Assembly (NCBI GenBank): GCA_947097635.1
Contig: CAMURW010000064.1
Coordinates: 1 to 7,879, forward strand
Origin: an uncultured Bacteroidales bacterium
Lineage (GTDB): Bacteria; Bacteroidota; Bacteroidia; Bacteroidales; P3
Length of the DNA: 7,879 bases
Reading direction: 5' to 3'
The notes beneath the pieces are model-generated. The model was not told the DNA's origin, did not search any database, and saw only the letters and a list, made by a program, of their open reading frames with translations. Positions 5,595 to 7,879 of this stretch are shown piece after piece (the stretch's first letter is position 1; each line of letters starts with the position of its first letter). A program made the position numbers and the translations under genes.

Positions 5595-5604
5595 CTTTTT
5601 TTGA
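5572..5604. repeat. Tandem 14-bp A-tract repeat in the gdhA promoter
   Basis: CAACCTTTTTTTGA (5572-5585) and CAATCTTTTTTTGA (5591-5604) differ at one base and are spaced 19 bases start to start. On the minus strand each reads TCAAAAAAAG then GTTG or ATTG. The upstream copy supplies the -33 element and the downstream copy abuts the -7 box. The A-tracts may bend DNA or the copies may be paired regulator sites. Confidence 0.6.
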
Positions 5605-5631
5605 AAAAAAATAGTATTTACATCTTTCGCG

Positions 5632-5643
5632 TTTTTGCAAAAA
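5632..5643. repeat. 12-bp perfect palindrome TTTTTGCAAAAA
   Basis: TTTTTGCAAAAA is perfectly self-complementary, and CGC / GCG flank it (5628-5630 with 5645-5647) with a single G-T in between, for a near-perfect 20-base symmetric element. It shares the core TTTTGCAAAA with 3576-3587. Its right half is the U-run of the hydrolase terminator. Confidence 0.5.
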
Positions 5644-5657
5644 TGCGCTGCTGCGCA
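5639..5657 (-). terminator. Terminator of the alpha/beta hydrolase gene
   Basis: TGCGC (5644-5648) and GCGCA (5653-5657) form a GC-rich 5-bp stem with a 4-base loop. The minus-strand RNA then runs directly into five U residues (5639-5643). It lies about 57 bases past the hydrolase stop and upstream of the gdhA promoter. Confidence 0.6.
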
Positions 5658-5714
5658 GACGCGGAGCAAGAAAGAGACTGTTTTGGGGGAGAAGGGAGAA
5701 GCATGCGATATCAA

Positions 5715-6524
5715 CTAAAAATAGCAGGTCTCAACGAAATTCCTGATCCGCAGGCGCACGTAGTCGCGTTCCTCCAGGAAGCTCATGTGAGCCACGCGAT
5801 CCAGTATGAGGATTTCGGCATGCTGTGCCTCCATGGCCTGCGACACGCCTTCTTCCAGCGGCAAACGGGGGTCGTTCTTGCCAAAGACGAACAACGTGGG
5901 AGTCTCCATCCGCGCTATCACGTCCAGACGGTCTGTACGCAGCGCCATACCGCGTTCTGCAGCCTGCAGTCCCGCCAGCGAAGTTTCCAGACACTGTTCC
6001 TGAAGGTCTTTGATGTCTTGATCCAGCAGCTTGCGCTTGCTGCTGTCGAAGAGGCTGTCCACAAAGTTGATGATGAACCCGGCACGGTTGGTGGCAGCCT
6101 GCTGGCACGCTCTGTCGCGGCATTGGCGTTTTTCTGGACTGTCGGCCAGCGTATGGGAGTTGACGAGTCCCACTCCACGCAGCATAAAATAATATTTCTC
6201 AGCGAACGCCAGCGCCACGTAGCCTCCCATGGAATGCCCCACCATGACGCACTGTTCTACGTCGGCGGCATCTAGCACCGTCTTCACAGCGTCGGCCATA
6301 AATTCCATCGTGTGCACATCGCCGTAGGTGTCGCTGTAGCCGTGGCCGGGGAGGTCTACGGCTATGACGCGCATGGTGCGCATGAACTGTAAGGTGTAGC
6401 TGCTCCACACGTCCTGACTTTGAAGGAAGCCGTGCAGCAGCACCAGCGTGTGCTCGTGGTTACGACCTTCGTCGCGGTAATGGATGCTGTGGTTCTTGAA
6501 CTCTATGGTTTTGTGCTGTTCCAT
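5715..6524 (-). CDS. Alpha/beta hydrolase fold protein
   Basis: The product is 269 residues from ATG at 6524, a normal length for single-domain alpha/beta hydrolases. The oxyanion-hole motif is LLHGF (29-33), the strand after it is VIAVDLPGHGYSD (53-65), and the nucleophile elbow is GHSMGG with Ser98. The acid is Asp218 in FGKNDP and the catalytic His is His246 in VAHMSFLE, so the triad is complete. The lid region (about 122-200) contains ADSPEKRQCRDRA, a pattern I associate with Bacteroidota hydrolases and loosely with MenH of menaquinone synthesis. No signal peptide is visible, so it should be cytoplasmic. The substrate cannot be deduced, and the neighbours give no pathway hint. It has its own promoter box and terminator. 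Confidence 0.9.
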   Translation of the reverse strand: MEQHKTIEFKNHSIHYRDEGRNHEHTLVLLHGFLQSQDVWSSYTLQFMRTMRVIAVDLPGHGYSDTYGDVHTMEFMADAVKTVLDAADVEQCVMVGHSMGGYVALAFAEKYYFMLRGVGLVNSHTLADSPEKRQCRDRACQQAATNRAGFIINFVDSLFDSSKRKLLDQDIKDLQEQCLETSLAGLQAAERGMALRTDRLDVIARMETPTLFVFGKNDPRLPLEEGVSQAMEAQHAEILILDRVAHMSFLEERDYVRLRIRNFVETCYF

Positions 6525-6566
6525 ATTGGGAGCTTGGAGGGTTTTACGGCTGGTGAAATCGTGCTA

Positions 6567-6574
6567 CAAAATTA
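6567..6574 (-). promoter_or_regulatory. Promoter -7 box of the hydrolase gene
   Basis: The minus strand reads TAATTTTG, an exact match to TAnnTTTG, 43-50 bases upstream of the hydrolase ATG. The -33 position 19 bases upstream (6594-6597) reads TGTT, a poor match to TTTG. The spacer between the two contains one arm of a 10-bp inverted repeat. Confidence 0.6.
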
Positions 6575-6579
6575 CATTT

Positions 6580-6637
6580 TTATTAACAGATAGAACAGCA
6601 GTGCGAAGAATATTTTTCCCCTATGCGCTGTTAATAA
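6580..6637. repeat. 10-bp inverted repeat with 38-bp spacer
   Basis: TTATTAACAG (6580-6589) and CTGTTAATAA (6628-6637) are perfect inverted copies. The left arm lies in the spacer of the hydrolase promoter and the right arm is just beyond the stop of the PD40/OmpA-like gene. A shorter pairing, AACAGC with GCTGTT (6594-6599 and 6627-6632), competes with it. It could fold at the 3' end of the upstream transcript, but no strong U-run follows; it may instead be a pair of protein-binding sites. Confidence 0.6.
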
Positions 6638-6645
6638 CTCTTAAC
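6630..6645. repeat. GTTAA-N6-TTAAC motif, copy 2
   Basis: GTTAATAACTCTTAAC has symmetric 5-bp arms and overlaps both the stop codon of the PD40/OmpA-like gene and the right arm of the 10-bp inverted repeat. It is related to the element at 3508-3523. Confidence 0.4.
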
Positions 6646-7879
6646 GCTCATGTCCAATGGTGACGGAAATCCCCGACGCTGTCGTGGTTTTAGCATTGTT
6701 GCTATTTGCGTAGTTGGAGAATGATATCCGTTGCTGACCCACTCCTTTTTCTTTCATTCTTTGCAGCATTGCCATGCAACGTTGACGTCCCAGCTCAAAA
6801 CATTGCACGTCCTCTTTGCCCCAGACGTTGACGGCAAAGTCGGCGCGGACCTCCGGGTTGTGGAAGAGGAAGTTGGCAATGTTGCTCAGTTCCGTCTCGC
6901 CTTCTGCCGTCAGCACGGTGGTGTTGTTCTCGAATTGCAAAGCGGGCAGAGGCAGGTCAGTGACAGGGGCATCCTGCAGCACGCTGTCGGCGCTGAGCTG
7001 CGAAGAGGGATAGTAGCCTTTGAGCATCAGCACGCTGTCGGTGCCTTGGATGGCAATGGCGGGTATGAAGCAGTGGCGGGCATCGTAGTCCTGCGGCATC
7101 ACCAGGTATTTGCGTGTGGGGTAGAGCGGTGCACTCACTGCCTCGCCGGCGGCGTTGCTTTCCTTGATGGTGCAGTGGGCAACAGGTTCCACGATGCGCA
7201 GCACGGCGGGTACGTTACAGCCCACCGTGGTGACGATGGCGGGACGTCCGTTGCCCTGTGTGCCATCGGCCACGGCCGTGACAGTGGCGGCGACGGAATA
7301 GCAGTGGTACACTCCCGAGGCGTTAGAGGCAAACAGCAAACGGCCACCATTGGCGGTGAGGCTCAGTGACTCCTCGTTGAAACCGCTGTTCACTTCCTTG
7401 CCATAGTTGTGGGCATCGCTCCACGAGGTCCAGTCGTCAATGTTCTCGCGTGTGGCATAGTAGATGTCGCCATACCCCATGCCAGCACGTCCGTCGGTTA
7501 TGAAGTACAGCGTCTTGAGGTCGTTGCTGACGACAGGATGTCGTTCGCAGTAGCCGCTGTTTACGCCGATGCCCAGGTTTATGGCCTTCCCCCACCCTAC
7601 GTCGGTGCGCGGAATGAAGTAGAGGTCCGTGGCCAGCGCCGTGTCGCCATGAAAGTAGGCACCGCTGTTCTGTACGTTCATGCCGCCAGGGCGGTCGCTG
7701 GCCAGCAGCATGCCGCTACCGTCGCTCAGCATGAAGGCATCTACGTCTCGGTAGCCGCTGTTCACGGGACTGGGCAGTTTCTCTTCCAGACGCCAGCTTC
7801 GGGGACTTTCCTTGGTAGCCGTCCACAGTTCGCCGTTGTATGTCACCAGCATGCGGTGGTCGTTGTCATAGAGGCTGTG
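6641..7879 (-). CDS. PD40 beta-propeller / OmpA-like envelope protein, C-terminal 412 residues (5' end outside window)
   Basis: The frame is open past the right edge: nine in-frame codons precede the Met at 7852, so the true start is outside. Numbering from that Met, three PD40-type blade units are seen, each with VNSG (30-33, 97-100, 154-157) followed by a SDGSGMLLASDRPGG- or KTLYFITDGRAG-like strand and, in the second, GDIYYATR. A middle beta-rich segment (about 205-280) may be a carboxypeptidase-regulatory-like fold. An OmpA-like domain (about 305-400) starts at LQFENNTTVLTAEGETEL and keeps Asp348 (GKED) and Arg358 (GRQRC). The loop between them is about five residues shorter than usual. 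PD40 plus OmpA-like proteins sit in the periplasm or outer membrane, tied to peptidoglycan. The order recalls PorE of the type IX secretion system, but the N-terminal TPR and lipobox region would be outside the window, so this is only a possibility. Confidence 0.8.
   Translation of the reverse strand, partial: HSLYDNDHRMLVTYNGELWTATKESPRSWRLEEKLPSPVNSGYRDVDAFMLSDGSGMLLASDRPGGMNVQNSGAYFHGDTALATDLYFIPRTDVGWGKAINLGIGVNSGYCERHPVVSNDLKTLYFITDGRAGMGYGDIYYATRENIDDWTSWSDAHNYGKEVNSGFNEESLSLTANGGRLLFASNASGVYHCYSVAATVTAVADGTQGNGRPAIVTTVGCNVPAVLRIVEPVAHCTIKESNAAGEAVSAPLYPTRKYLVMPQDYDARHCFIPAIAIQGTDSVLMLKGYYPSSQLSADSVLQDAPVTDLPLPALQFENNTTVLTAEGETELSNIANFLFHNPEVRADFAVNVWGKEDVQCFELGRQRCMAMLQRMKEKGVGQQRISFSNYANSNNAKTTTASGISVTIGHER

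Noticed and set aside
7382..7765. Repeated GCCGCTGTTCAC-like sequence at 7382, 7553 and 7754 as a DNA repeat array
   Set aside because: The copies encode the VNSG strand of successive PD40 blades, so protein repeat structure explains them. The unit spacing is uneven (about 171 and 201 bases) and not CRISPR-like.
1..7879. CRISPR array, tRNA, insertion sequence, phage genes or a defence system
   Set aside because: I saw no regularly spaced direct repeats, cloverleaf sequences, transposase or integrase motifs, or terminal inverted repeats. The gene content is housekeeping plus two envelope proteins.

Overview
The window looks like ordinary core chromosome of a member of the Bacteroidota, most likely order Bacteroidales and possibly Prevotellaceae-like (the family is an inference). 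The evidence is threefold. Intergenic promoters match the Bacteroidota -7 consensus TAnnTTTG, and gene starts lack Shine-Dalgarno sequences but have A/T-rich leaders. The window also encodes a PD40/OmpA-type envelope protein and a long hexameric-type glutamate dehydrogenase typical of this group. Coding regions are GC-rich and nearly free of TTA, CTA and TCA codons, while spacers are AT-rich.

Layout: the 3' end of an outer-membrane beta-barrel gene (+ strand, to 452) converges on a block of six minus-strand genes. Reading leftward from the right edge, these are a PD40/OmpA-like envelope protein (5' end outside the window), an alpha/beta hydrolase, glutamate dehydrogenase (gdhA), type II 3-dehydroquinate dehydratase (aroQ), ribosomal protein S15 (rpsO) and polynucleotide phosphorylase (pnp). 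The 192-bp gap at 453-644 holds the pnp terminator, an 11-bp perfect GC-rich hairpin and a possible 34-codon reading frame. The 307-bp gap at 3324-3630 holds the rpsO leader and promoter, a weak aroQ terminator and a 12-bp palindrome.

Most of the genes look monocistronic. Hairpins followed by U-runs can be drawn after pnp, rpsO, gdhA and the hydrolase, with a weak one after aroQ. Promoter -7 boxes precede rpsO, gdhA and the hydrolase. The rpsO-pnp pair is the one functionally linked unit: the order is conserved across many bacteria and joins ribosome assembly to RNA turnover. aroQ (shikimate pathway) and gdhA (ammonium assimilation) are metabolic neighbours without an obvious regulatory link.

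I do not see a new multi-gene system here. The parts that repay a second look are regulatory and small-scale: tandem A-tract repeats and an inverted repeat at the gdhA promoter, a 10-bp inverted repeat around the hydrolase promoter, recurring intergenic motifs, an S15 lacking a key RNA-contacting histidine, an OmpA-like domain with a shortened binding loop, and a coding-like sliver after pnp.
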